Below, piece by piece: positions 50,501-62,060 of a stretch of 64,000 nucleotides of DNA. Position 1 is the stretch's first letter. Each line of letters starts with the position of its first letter. The stretch is from Penelope pileata (lineage: Eukaryota > Chordata > Aves > Galliformes > Cracidae). Below the pieces are notes generated by a model. The model was given only the letters and a program-made list of their open reading frames with translations. It was not told the DNA's origin and made no database searches. A program made the translations under genes and the position numbers. Location: NCBI GenBank assembly GCA_013396635.1, contig WBMW01003834.1, positions 606,813-670,812 of the forward strand, written 5' to 3'.

Positions 50501-51940
50501 GCCCTATATGTACTAAGACTGGAGCTAGCAGTTGTATTCCTTCCTTATTCAGTCAAAGCTTTCTTTGACCTTAAGGGGTGTCCTGTCTGAATGAGGAACA
50601 AGCGGATTACATCTGGGGAGTTACCAACTGTATTCATGCCCACAGTTAACTTCTCACAAAATTAGTTTGGAGAATTGGAAACATGGAAAATCTAGTAATT
50701 GCTAATGGTGCTTTGTGGTGTCTTATTTTTAATATCAACTCTAGGTAGTAGTCGTTATTCTAGGTACTCTATTTTCCTGTATTTAACATCAGAGAGGAAA
50801 ATATAAGCTTTTAGACTTTTAAAATAAATAATGTGGCTAAGTTAGATTTATGAGTTTGTTTTTAACATCTGACATTACTTCATCACTTACTGGGTAAAAC
50901 AGCCTAAACCTCTTAATGAAATCCTCCTCCCTTTTAATAGAGGTTAGGAGTTGATTATGAAATAACATTTCTTCAGATATTTATCTCATACAATGCCTGC
51001 TGCAGCAGTATGTAAAGAAAAGTAAAAAGTAAAACCTGGAAATCTTATGCCTAGTTCACACAAAACAAATTCAATACCAAATGAGCTGGTTTACATAAAA
51101 AAAAGAATATACAGTTCAGTTTTAAATAAAAATTGAAACCTTATCAATATGTGCAACAGAGTTTTAAAACAAACTAAAGAAAAAATAAACTAAAACTAAG
51201 CACTGAAATTAGGAAACAGAAATGTTGCTCTGTTTCCATTTCTTAGCCTGCAGAATGTCACATGAGGAAATAAACTCCATTCATCTCTCCTTGCCTCAGT
51301 TTCTCAATGCAGAGGGTAAGGACTGAGCAAGCATTGACTTCTTCCTGATCTCACTCAGAAATTCGTAGATATTTCAAAAGGTTCAGATGAAGATCTTCTG
51401 TATAAGGACGGACTGTGAGCCACGATTATTATGTTGGAAATAGAAATGGCAAAATAATTCACTTCTAAGAGACTCTACAAACAAAAATGCTGTTGTTACA
51501 GACTGCAAGTCCTACAAGGAACACAAGATACTTTGATTAAGTTTGGTCATAACACGAGATTTTCTAATCAACTTATTCTGCTCTCTCCCTCACCCATCAG
51601 GCTTTTATCAAGCAGCTTATTCAAGTTTGTCTTGTGAAGCTTTGAATCTCTGCTTTGCCCTCTGCCTAGCTTACTTTACATTTCTGCTCCACAACTGTAC
51701 ACACCAGCTCTCTCTGTAGCTCAGCCCTGCAACGAGGTCTTCACGTGGAGTACCTTTTACTCAGACAGAGCAACTCAGCTCAGGATGTCAGACAAAATCC
51801 GCTGGGATAACTAGCTCAAAAATGAAATACAGGAAGCAAATGGCGATCTAAATTTAGTAGTTGTACTCCAAGCCTAGACACGGCCTTCTTCCAAAGACCC
51901 ATTGAGATGCAGTTCCTATTCACAGCAGCCCTGCCAGCCT
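44510..51940 (-). other. PARVA: PARVA intron 1 (or upstream DNA), continued
   Basis: About 7.4 kb without a recognisable exon or transposon. An AP-1-type TGACTCA lies at 44834-44840, an octamer-like ATTTGCATAAT at 48010 and 50296, a long T-rich tract at 49405-49446, and enhancer-like homeodomain-rich sequence at about 50120-50310. Confidence 0.65.
49405..49446 (+). repeat. T-rich homopolymer tract
   Basis: Runs of T broken by single A or short C interruptions. On the PARVA sense strand it is an A-rich tract. No LINE or SINE body was recognised next to it. Confidence 0.8.
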
Positions 51941-52091
51941 CCGAGCCGGCTCCTGCGAACCCGCCCCGGCAGCCACCGCCTCCCGGCAACTTTCCCCGTG
52001 AGCTGGGGCCACCTGGTGCCCTGCCGAGCACCTGCACCCTGCCGCCGGCTGCCGAAGCGTCCTGCCCCTGGGACTGCGCAATGTAGTCACG
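51941..52091. promoter_or_regulatory. CpG-dense patch, candidate alternative promoter or first exon
   Basis: I count 15 CpG dinucleotides in 151 bp, in a region otherwise AT-rich and almost free of CpG. The patch is GC-rich on both strands and sits in the presumed first intron of PARVA. It contains open frames on both strands, but none shows parvin similarity and no strong splice donor is evident on the minus strand. A GTGAGC lies at about 51998 on the plus strand. It could be an unmethylated regulatory patch, an alternative or antisense transcript start, or chance. Confidence 0.35.
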
Positions 52092-55000
52092 TTCTATATA
52101 CATTGTTTCATTGCGGGTAACTGTTTCAAGTCAGTTAAACGTCAACAAAAGACAAAGATGTAAATCAGCTGGATGCTACTTTTTTTCCAATCCAATACTG
52201 TAACAAGTTTTAAGGAAGCAGGCAGGACAGTAAGTCACCTTAACCAGCCATGGCATAAAGAGGACTGCTATCGCTATTGTCCAGTTTATTATGTTTTTAC
52301 CTTTAATCCAGAATCATAACAAAGCAGTGACAAGAATCAGAGACCCTGAATTGCTTCGTTGCATGTTTTGTTTTACAGTAAAAAGGTAAATTCTCATCCT
52401 CTGCAGGAACGAACTGGAGTGCACAGCACACAGCCTCCAAACGTTTACAAGCACTACAGTACAGATTTGGCCTCCAGCCAGAAAACTCAAACTCTGCTTT
52501 GAAACATCCCCAAAACTCACAGCTGAATTTTTTTTGTCTTGTTACAAAATAGGGATCACATGCATCAAATACATCTGGACTCATTTCCAGGGGCTACTGG
52601 GACTGCACATTCTGATCCGGTGCCAAATCTGCTATATTCACGTTCCTGTATTCCACTTCTAGCAGGATCGATATCAGAAGCACAGAGGGTATGACAGTAC
52701 CGAGCCAATACATATTGCCTTCCCTTCTTGAAGCAAGGATATTTTCTTCTGTTCCAACAGATGTGATCACACCTTCCAGCAAAATTAATACACATCATTT
52801 AAATCCATGAGATCTGACATTTCTCCTTAAGCCTGAAAGCAAAGGCCACACAAAAACCTGAACCACATAGTTACAACAAAAACTGCTCTGGCCTTTTACC
52901 ATTCTTCTTCTTCATGCACTCTGACGACAAGTTAGGCATATCATCTTTTGAATCCAGTACTGCAATACATTATACTGCATTTACTGAGCACTCTGACATT
53001 ATCATTATCTTCTTTTGTGCCCGACAGCAACTGCAGCTCCTATAATGCCATTATTGTAATTAAGAACAATCTGAACCATTGACAGCATTGCCTCGTTTGC
53101 TCCAGAATTCCCTGTGCATTAGTGTTCTTCTAAACCAATATTTCACTATTAATAGTTTGCTGCTTTAGAACTGCCCACGGTTACAAGGGAAAAAAAAGTT
53201 ATTAGGCCTTAGCCTAACTCAATGGTTGAAGAAGAAACTTGTTAAGAAAAAAAATAAATGAAAGGCTGTACACTGGCAAACCGTTACGCTTTTCTTTACA
53301 CACATTGAAAATGGATTCACACCCTGCCAACCTATTCAGGCCGTTACCCAGGTGAGGAAGCTTATTTTGGCTTGCTTCAAAAGGGCCACCTGTATGGATA
53401 CAAAAGAAAACATCTCTCTCTTCTCTAACTAAATGCACCCAAAGTACTTCTCTGCCTAAACTCTCCCTTTCATTAATCCAGATCACAGTTGGATAAGTAG
53501 GGCACAGCAATTCAGACATTCTTGTCTGGGAAATGCTGACCTTAACACTAGCACTCACTGCACGCGTGGTCTCGAGGCTGCCTGTGCTCATGTCCATCCA
53601 TTTGCAAAGAATGCCGCCTGCTTGCCTGCTGAGCCACGAGGTGGTCCCCCGCAGCCCTACCACTGCTCAGCATCCAAGTCCCAACCTGCCTGTCATTCCA
53701 GGAGAACAGCCCATCCTGAGCTCAAGTGGTGTGGGCGCAGCTGGCAGCAGAGCACTGGCACAACGACACACATCTCCTGGGAACTGGGGCCGGAAAGCCT
53801 GCGGCCCGGTGGTGAGGGGGAGCTTTACCCCAGCTTTGTCCTCTGGGGTAAAGGACAAGCTGGAGTGGGAAGTCTTGACAAAAAATGAAGCCAGCAGCGA
53901 TTACTTGCATGTTGTCTGAAGAGGTCTGTGCTGAAGTCTATTGAGCACCACTGGTAAAATGGAGCTCTGCAGGAAAGCCCTGAAAATAACTGAAGAAATA
54001 TGGCTAGCTGCTCTCCCCAGAGGCTATTACAGAAGAACACATATGAAAAGAATACTTCACAACTAACTTTCTCCATCCCGTTTCTAGCACAGTTAATTCC
54101 AACTGAGTTAAATGTTTGCTTGTGCACCGGTGCAGCCTACGACACCGAGAGGTCAGCTCTAACTGGAGCACTTAGAAGTTCCCCTGCTGCCCAGGCAGGT
54201 AGAGGAGATTCCAGTACTGCCTGCTACTTCTGCACAAATACCAGAGCTGCGGCCATGGGTTTTTCTTACGGTGAACACACATTCCGTTAAAAATCATAAG
54301 AACTCTGTACTAAAGAAATATTCAAGAAACTACAATGTTTAGACTATGTTTAGGATTTTGGAGGCCCTCAAAGCTTTTGCAATACCAGATTCTTTTCACG
54401 TTTGGGAAATCTCTGCTGGCCTGGAGATGAACAGCTGCTCCTCACCATCACTCCAGTCAGACTCTGCTCAGACACTCCGAGAGGAAGCAGTGGTCACAAA
54501 GCTCCTGCACCTTCTCTCAATTCCCTTTTTCCAACTGAAATTTCAAAGGTTTCACTGCTAGGAAAGGTTAATCACCCACCACTAGGTCAGTGCCACAGAG
54601 TGTTTGCTCTGCTGGTACATGCAACACAAAGAGGACAGAATCAGCTCTCAGAGAAGCAGAGATCAGAGAAGCAAAAGGACCTAACAATGGCTACTACAAC
54701 CGAGAATGACTTGCAGAAATACTCCAGCAATTTTCTTTTGCAAAAATAATCAAGAAAAACAAGGTCAGCAAGATATTAATTAATAATGGTAATCATGCAC
54801 TGGTTAATAGAAACATTAATCAGAAATCATGAAGAGAAATGACTCCAAGAACACCAGTATGCTAGTTCACAAACAGTGCACTATCCTGAATTTGGTATTA
54901 AATCCACAAATACAATAAGAATGTTTTACAGCACCACGTGCAATTATTTCATGCAGACTACTACAAAGGTAGAAGGAAAGCAGAGCATTTGGAAGACTGC

Positions 55001-58000
55001 AGAGTCTTCTTACTTTAACTCTGCAAATCTTTAATACTGAGTAAGATCATCACTTGGTTGAACAGTGGCACAGTCCAGAGCCAGGTGCAGGATTAGGGTG
55101 AACAGATGGTGGCTAATCTTCATAATACAGCTCTGCCAATACAATTCACTAACTCACTCTTGACCAGCCACATTCCTGTTTTTCTTCTTTTAATTATTTT
55201 TTTCCCGATCCTTGGCTTTCTCTGGCCTGAGCACAGGTTGTCAAGGGACAGTTGCACGGTAGGCTAAGGACTCACATAAGGCTGCTGCTTTGATTTTGTT
55301 TATGGTCCAAGACATCTTTTGTTTGTATTTCAGTCTGGTCACCAAAATGAATTAACTCACTGGCTCACTCAGCACACACATACACACCCCATCCCAGGAG
55401 GGCTAAGGATATTACAACCAAGTAATGTTGTCTATTAATAAGTATTAGCACACCAAATATAAAACGTACGACAACACAAATGCAGAGCAAGGTTCCAAGT
55501 GCCCTTCCATAGAGCAGCATAGCGAAGAGCAGCAGGTTGCAAAGCTTCCACTTCCTTATACAGCAACATAGTTGAAGTGCAGGAGCTGCCAGGAGCTGGA
55601 GAAGGAAGGCATAAAGAACACGCAGAGAACATTAAGCCTCAGTCCCACCCCATCTTGCATTTGGAAGAACTTTGTGTGAAACTGTGAGGTACAGCGAAAT
55701 ACCCTGCCTTCCAGCTCATCCTCTCTCATGCAAAATGGCATCAGCTGCTTCCAGCACCGCACTGACTGCACCTCGCACAGTGCTAGCTGTCCTTTCAAGG
55801 GCCATCTCTTTCTGGTTTTGGCTGCATTTTAGTTAAGAAAAGAGCCTACCATTAGTGACACAAGTCAACACCACCACAATAGGAACTGGTGTGGGGAGGA
55901 AGAGAACAGAAACAATAGATGGGAAAATAACTATAATAATTCTTCATAAAGAGCTGTGCTCCTACAACTACTGACTTCACCTTCAGTAACATCAGCATTT
56001 TGCTGAAGAATACTGCAGAACTCTATGGATTAAGTTAATAAGAAGCACTTGATCTCAGTTACAGTGGAGGAACAAAGAACTGTCTTTATCTTAGTGTCAG
56101 TGAGAAAGGCAGAAAGCCCCATACTAAACCATTCAGTCTACACAAAACATGGTTTAATGGTTGCAGAAGGCATAAAAGAGGAAAAAGAAAAAAGATGTAT
56201 ATGGAAAGCTGGTTTTAGGCTGGAGATTTTCACAAAGTTGTAATTCAATCCACTGAGAACTTGTTTCTGGTCAGAGTCTTGAACTCTTCTCTTACCTCCA
56301 GGACAGATTCCTTAAATGCTAAGGAAAATATTGCAGTTCTAAAATTACACATCTTCAAACAGCACGCTCACTTCACTGAGGATGAAAATGAGAACACCTT
56401 TACTGTCTTCTACAGCTTCACTCTGCTACAGTCATCTTGTTGAAGACTGAATGCATATTTGTGCATGTCTGGTATCAGGCATAGTATATTTTATATCTGG
56501 TCATGTAAACAAAAAATTAACATGAAAATAAAGGCACCTCAGGCTGAGACAGTCTTTAGCTAGCTCTCTTCTTTCCACAGTTCTGCCCTGTGATTTGGAA
56601 GCACTGGAAGCTCTTCACCCAGTTGTTTAATGCTGATTTTACTTCACCACTTTAATCTTCTTTACCTTTCATCTAGATAATTGGTACGCATCTGGTCAAC
56701 TACAGCAGAGACTGAAGAGCTGACAAAGGATGCTGCCACCATGCCTCCACCACACCTGGCCAGTCAGAGACATGAGCCTGAACAGGACCACCTTCCCTCA
56801 GTTTAGATGCTGAACCACCCGGCTCTTGAGTCTTTAGACCGTCTCCAGAGGTCCCTTTCAATCTCTGCTGTTCAGTGAGCTGCAACCCAAGCTTGCCAGT
56901 CTCTATGACAGCATGCTCGAGCTGGCAGCTTGCAGCCCACCACCCTTTCCCCACAGATGGGAAGCAGCTGCTGCAGCCATAAGCACTGCCAAACCACCAA
57001 GCACCCCTTCCACATCTGCACACAGCACCCCGAGGAGCTCAGCAGTGACTGCTGCTGCGACCAAGGCAGTGCAAGGAGAAGGGGGTGCAGCTGCTGCTAG
57101 AGAGGAGGAGAGGAGTTAAGCACAGCCAGAGGGGCAGGAACGCTCCCTCCTCTGCCCTCCAGCCCTGTCCCTCCTCCCAGCCCAGCAACACCAGGTTGGT
57201 GCTCCCAGCAGAAAGCAGCTGCTTTCTCCAACCAGTCTCCCCAACTCTTGATTACCCCTTTTCCATTAGCCTGTTAGTACAGATTTAGTTTTATCCTGCG
57301 TGAAACCTACAGAATTGCAGAGAATTAAGAAACTGCTGAAATGGGGAAAATATGGGAAGCACAAGGCATATTTCTGCAGCAGCTAACCTACCCACATAAT
57401 CTAAGCCAAATGCAAATACAGTGGCTCAATGCCCATGTGCAGGTATTTGGAGAACAACTTAGTTAATGGCCATCCTAGGTCAGCACAGCAGATCAAGGCC
57501 CATAGTCCTGGCCCTGGCAGCTGCCAGAAATCGATTCTGAACACCACAGAAGGGACAAGGCAAACCAACACAACCTTCCCTTGGTATACCTTCCTGATAT
57601 TCAGGGATTTCTTGATAGGTTTTTAATGATTTCTCAGTCTGAAATATCTACCAATTGCCCACACGATTTGCATGTAGGCCACTGCAAATAATTTTTTTCT
57701 CTCATTTAGAATCCACTCAATCCCGTTTCTGGGATCTATGTATTTATATCTACGTATATATTTCTGGTATCCAAAACATCCTGTAGCAGTGAGTTTCAGG
57801 ACTTAATCATTCATGGAGCAAGCAAAATTGCAGTGTCACTTTAGTTACTTCAAAAGCAGCTGGAGTGACTTGATGATCGAGGGGGCTCCGGGAACGGGCA
57901 GCAGAGCCAGGATGTGTGTCCTCTCCACACACAGACACGTTACCTGCTGCAGGCACAGGTCCTCCCACCTTCGGTGGGTCACTGCTGTGTCAGTCACAAT

Positions 58001-61000
58001 GCTGCCAGTGCATTTCACATGCCCTATGTCTTACAATCTTTTGTGACCAAGCCCTTCAGACATGTCCGCACTTGCTAGGAAACATCCACACGCTGATAAG
58101 CTCAGTTCCACCAGCATTAGCAAAGCCTCTGGACACAGACTCAGTAACCATTCTGGCAAAAATGCAGGCATCTGGGACACACGTGTTCACACTCTGATAG
58201 CTATACATGAGGCACATGGACCAAGCACAGCTGGATTGGGCCCTACATGAATATCTGGTCAAAACAATGACATTTCTAGAATAATTTGGGGATCACCTGT
58301 GAATTCTGAAATTCTGAAATGCATTCACAAGTAAAACCTTCATGTCTCTGAACATCCTGAAGCCTATTAAAAAAAAAAACAACTGAGTTTCTTGCAACAA
58401 AAAAAAAAAAAGTGCACTACATAAAACAAAATTTCCAAGGAGATCAAGACAAATTCTAACAAAACTGAAATGCCAGAAATATTTAATTAAAGGAGGGAAA
58501 AAGCCATAAAAATACGCAAGACATACACATGAAGAACTCTAGGCTGCAAATCGTTGTGCACAGGGCTATTTCCACTGTTTGTGAAAGTACCGTACCCTCG
58601 ATTTAGCTGTGCACAAACAGACCTAACACGTAGCAGGGAATTGCAGCTAACGGCGCTGATCAGTTCCTGCTCACTGCGGAGAGCACACCTGTGGGAGGAG
58701 GAGGCAGAAGAGCAGAAGGCAGGAGAGAGGCAGATCCCGAGCCACAGCAGTTGCTCTCGCACCTGTGCACACCCAGCACAGCCCAGCTTGGCAGGGAACA
58801 GCAGCTTCCAGCGCTGCACAGGCCCAAGAGCTGTGTCTGGAGGGCTCTTGCCACCATAGCACAAACCACAGCTGGGATTTCTGTCTACATTGACAGAAGT
58901 GTTTCAGAGGCGATCATCTTTCTTTCTACACAGCAATCCCTTCAACCCTCAGAGCACAGGCCTCGCCAGATAGCCCCTGAGATCTGGTTTCAAAGGATGG
59001 AAACAAAAACCCAGTGCTCTTTCTCCTCCTGAGTAGTCCCTTCCTTTCTTTCCTTTTTGTAAGTACTGCCCTTGTGCTTAGAAAGGCTCACAGCAAGGGG
59101 AGGACAACAAACAAGCAGGTGAGCCTTCCCTCTAGTTTTCATTTCATTTTCCACATTTCTCCCACTCAGCAGAAGCGTCTCATCTGCTTTGCAGAACTTG
59201 CTCCAGCACTCTGCAGGGCGGTACAGCAGGTCCTGCCCAGCACCGGCCGTGCCGCTGGTTGTGGTGCGGCTGCAGTATGCCAGGGACACAGGGACGTGTA
59301 ACAGCGTGAGGGGAAAGCAGATCACAAGCACATTTCAGTTGCTATGCACTGAGGCTGGAGGTAAAGCGCATTATGTCAGACATCAAAACAGCTATTCTGA
59401 TGGCACAAGAAAGCCCAGCACTGATGTACTGATATGTTGCAGTAAAAAGACAAAGCACTGACAGAACAATGATGATAAAGCCTTCCTCACGCCGTTTCCT
59501 CCTCAAAGGAAATACAATGTGTGTCTCTAAAGCACCAGGATGAAATGAGCACAGGGCAGCCCACTTTCATTTGTGCTACATCTCATCAATGGATACCACC
59601 AAGCAGGACAGAAAGACTTAACCGGTCCTTCTTCCAATCCATATTTTATACACAGAATTGAGTGACAGCAGCAGTAAAGAAAACACCTACCGAGTATTTA
59701 AGCTGGTATGGAATCTCTCAGACAAGAAACAAGCAGATGAACAGAAGATAAGTCTGCTCACAGAGAGGTTTTGCTGCCAGTACTATTCAAAAAGAAGTCA
59801 CAGCAACAGGTCCAACAAAAACAATTCAAATATCTCCGTCAGCATAGTGTACTTCTTGTGTACTAGGAAATACACTGCTTTGACAGCAAACCCCCACCGC
59901 CAAGCCAAGGCCTGATCTCTGTCAGTGAGTCACACAACCAAGCATTTTAGTCACAGATTCCAAAATGACAAAAATTTTACTTCAAGTACCCCAAAAGCTC
60001 TTATCACCTTACGCTTAGTCTTAATTTGTATTTTAATTTGTTCTGATTTGATATTATTCTTTGAAAAGCACGGTCGCAACAAAGCAAAGATTAAGAAACT
60101 GAAGGATATTTTCAAGAATCAGCAAAGCCTACAACATTTTTAGACTGTTAACGTACTTGTCCCTGAGGCACACAGAAAAACACAACTACTGTGACCTCAC
60201 ATACCAAAATGAAATCAAAACAAAGCATACAAAAGAAGAAATATCCTCAGTGGAAGCTAGAAGAAAACTCATTCCTTCTCCTGCCCCTCAACGCCAAATA
60301 AACGAGGAAGAAGAGCAGTTAAATTACTGAAATTGATGTCATACCAATTGGAAGATTGACTGAGCCCAGACAATAAGCAGTAATTGCTCTCTACCCAATT
60401 CACGGGCCCAAGCTGTCTGTTTCCCATCTGCTCCTATGCAATTTAAGCAATTCTCAACTTTGCTCTCCGTTCCTGAATGTGCCCCAGATTTACTAGAATG
60501 TCAGGGGCCAATTCTTCAGATTCCCTACTAAGGTAGGCTATTATGAAGGGTGAAATTTCCGGGTCCATAATTGCCAAGCCAGGAAAATTCAAGGAGGACA
60601 ATCACACACGACCTTATTGAACCTGCCATGTAAAATTCATAGGATAACATGATGCACACCTCCACAGCTAGACAATGAGGTCAGCGTGCTCTCTCCTTGC
60701 ACTTGTATAAAGATAGGGTTAATGCACAATGCAGACTACTGTAAGAAGCCTGCACAAAATTTGTGATTGGTGGTTGGTTTTGACTGATACAGTGAGGTCC
60801 ATGAAGCACTTTCTCCTCCTGCTCAGTGAGGTCTGGAACCCTTCAGAGGCATGGATGAGGCAGCTCAGTCTTCAAATGTTTTTCAGAAATGAAAGGGGCA
60901 GAACTTCACCACAAACTGCAAAATTTTTGCATGTGACAATTCAGCTATTAACAGGTCGTCAAATATTCCAGCAGCATCCCAGCATTTTTTCAAAAGATAA

Positions 61001-61510
61001 AAAGTTACTAATTCCAAATACAGTTAATCATTTGTAATTTTCATTACTGAAACAGAACTTATTCACTACCTGAAGTTGCAGCTGCTCATGCTCTCACTAA
61101 ACTGCAGTGTTCTCACCCCTTGAATTACAGCAGTGGAGTTGAGATGCTGTAAACCAAAACTAAGACCCTACGTGACGAGAGAGGACATGAGCAAATCTTA
61201 GCTCCAAATTTTAGATTCTATGAAATATTCTATGCTATTTAATTACAAGATTTTTATGTTTTAATGTACGATTAATCTGTACTTACATCGTCTGTCATAT
61301 CTCAGGTAGCTCTACCTTAGGTCACTCTGTTTTGGCCAACAACTTGTGCTGTGTGATAGTACAGAACTCACTTCACTTCTCTAGAATATCCTCATCTCTA
61401 CCATAGGTGAAATACCACTGCCAAGAACTTTAAAGTTCATAAAGGAAGGCTTATTAAAAAAAAACAACAAATAAATATATGGTAACACAGAAAATCCATT
61501 TTATATCGTA
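52092..61510 (-). other. PARVA: PARVA intron 1 or upstream DNA, distal part
   Basis: About 9.4 kb. GC-richer segments (about 53540-53870, 56700-57190, 58650-58860 and 59190-59320) carry overlapping open frames on both strands with no known motif. I recognise no exon or transposon. Confidence 0.6.
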
Positions 61511-62060
61511 CAAGAGCTCTCTTAAAAATAATGCCTCCCGTTTTATGATGTTGGCCCATGACATCAGCGGCGGATGTTGGTGGGATAGCAGTAGGGCTTG
61601 AACCTTCCCACCAGTACTCCACTCCATGTTGTTGCCATGCAACAGGCGGCAGCAGAGGGGCAGTCTGACAAAATGGCGTCTGACATGAAAGTGCAGTTGA
61701 AGCAAAGATGTGGAACTGAATTCCTTCATGTGGAAAAAATGGCACCCATTGACACTCGTTGACTCTTGCTGAGTGTTTATGGAGACCAAAGAGTGGCTGT
61801 GAGCACAGTGAGGCGGTGGGTGGTGCATTTCAGCAGTGGTGACAGCGGGTCACTTCCACTGCTGCAGATTTTTACAAGCATGGCATGCAGGCTCTTGTTC
61901 ATTGCCTGCAAAAATGCACAGCTAATGGTGGTGACTGTGTTGAAAAGCAGTCATTGCGTAGCTGTGAATTTGCTCTATCGAGTAGTGTTATTGTGTTCTT
62001 TGTAGCTGTTGTCGTTTCCACATAAGTAAACATGAGGCACTACTTTCAGAGCAAGGCAGG
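61511..62060 (+). mobile_element. Mariner (Galluhop-type), internally deleted copy
   Basis: About 550 bp flanked by TA at 61509-61510 and 62061-62062. The left half aligns base by base with the mariner at 1935-3178 (GATGTTGGCCCA, CAAAATGGCGTCTGA, CAGTGAGGCGGTGGGTGGTG). It then jumps near 61847 to the last ~200 bp (GCAGATTTTTACA, AATGCACAGCTAATGGTGGT). About 700 bp of the transposase, including the first and second catalytic Asp regions, is absent. The 27-bp ends share an AATGCCTC / AGTGCCTC core. It is non-autonomous. Confidence 0.85.
61673..61999 (+). pseudogene. Transposase remnant of the deleted mariner
   Basis: The ATG at 61673 opens the same frame as in the other copy (MASDMKVQLKQRCGTEF). 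It is stopped by a TGA about 30 codons in, at the same codon as in the 1935-3178 element. The second piece encodes VSTVRRWVVHFSSGDSG before the deletion join. Only the DNA-binding part and the extreme C terminus remain. Confidence 0.8.

Noticed and set aside
51816..52103. 95-codon minus-strand frame over the CpG-dense patch as the PARVA start exon
   Set aside because: It has no similarity to the alpha-parvin N terminus and no good donor in phase 1. Kept only as a possible regulatory patch.
53533..53919. 128-codon plus-strand frame with overlapping frames on both strands
   Set aside because: GC-rich patch effect; several frames are open at once and none resembles a known protein.
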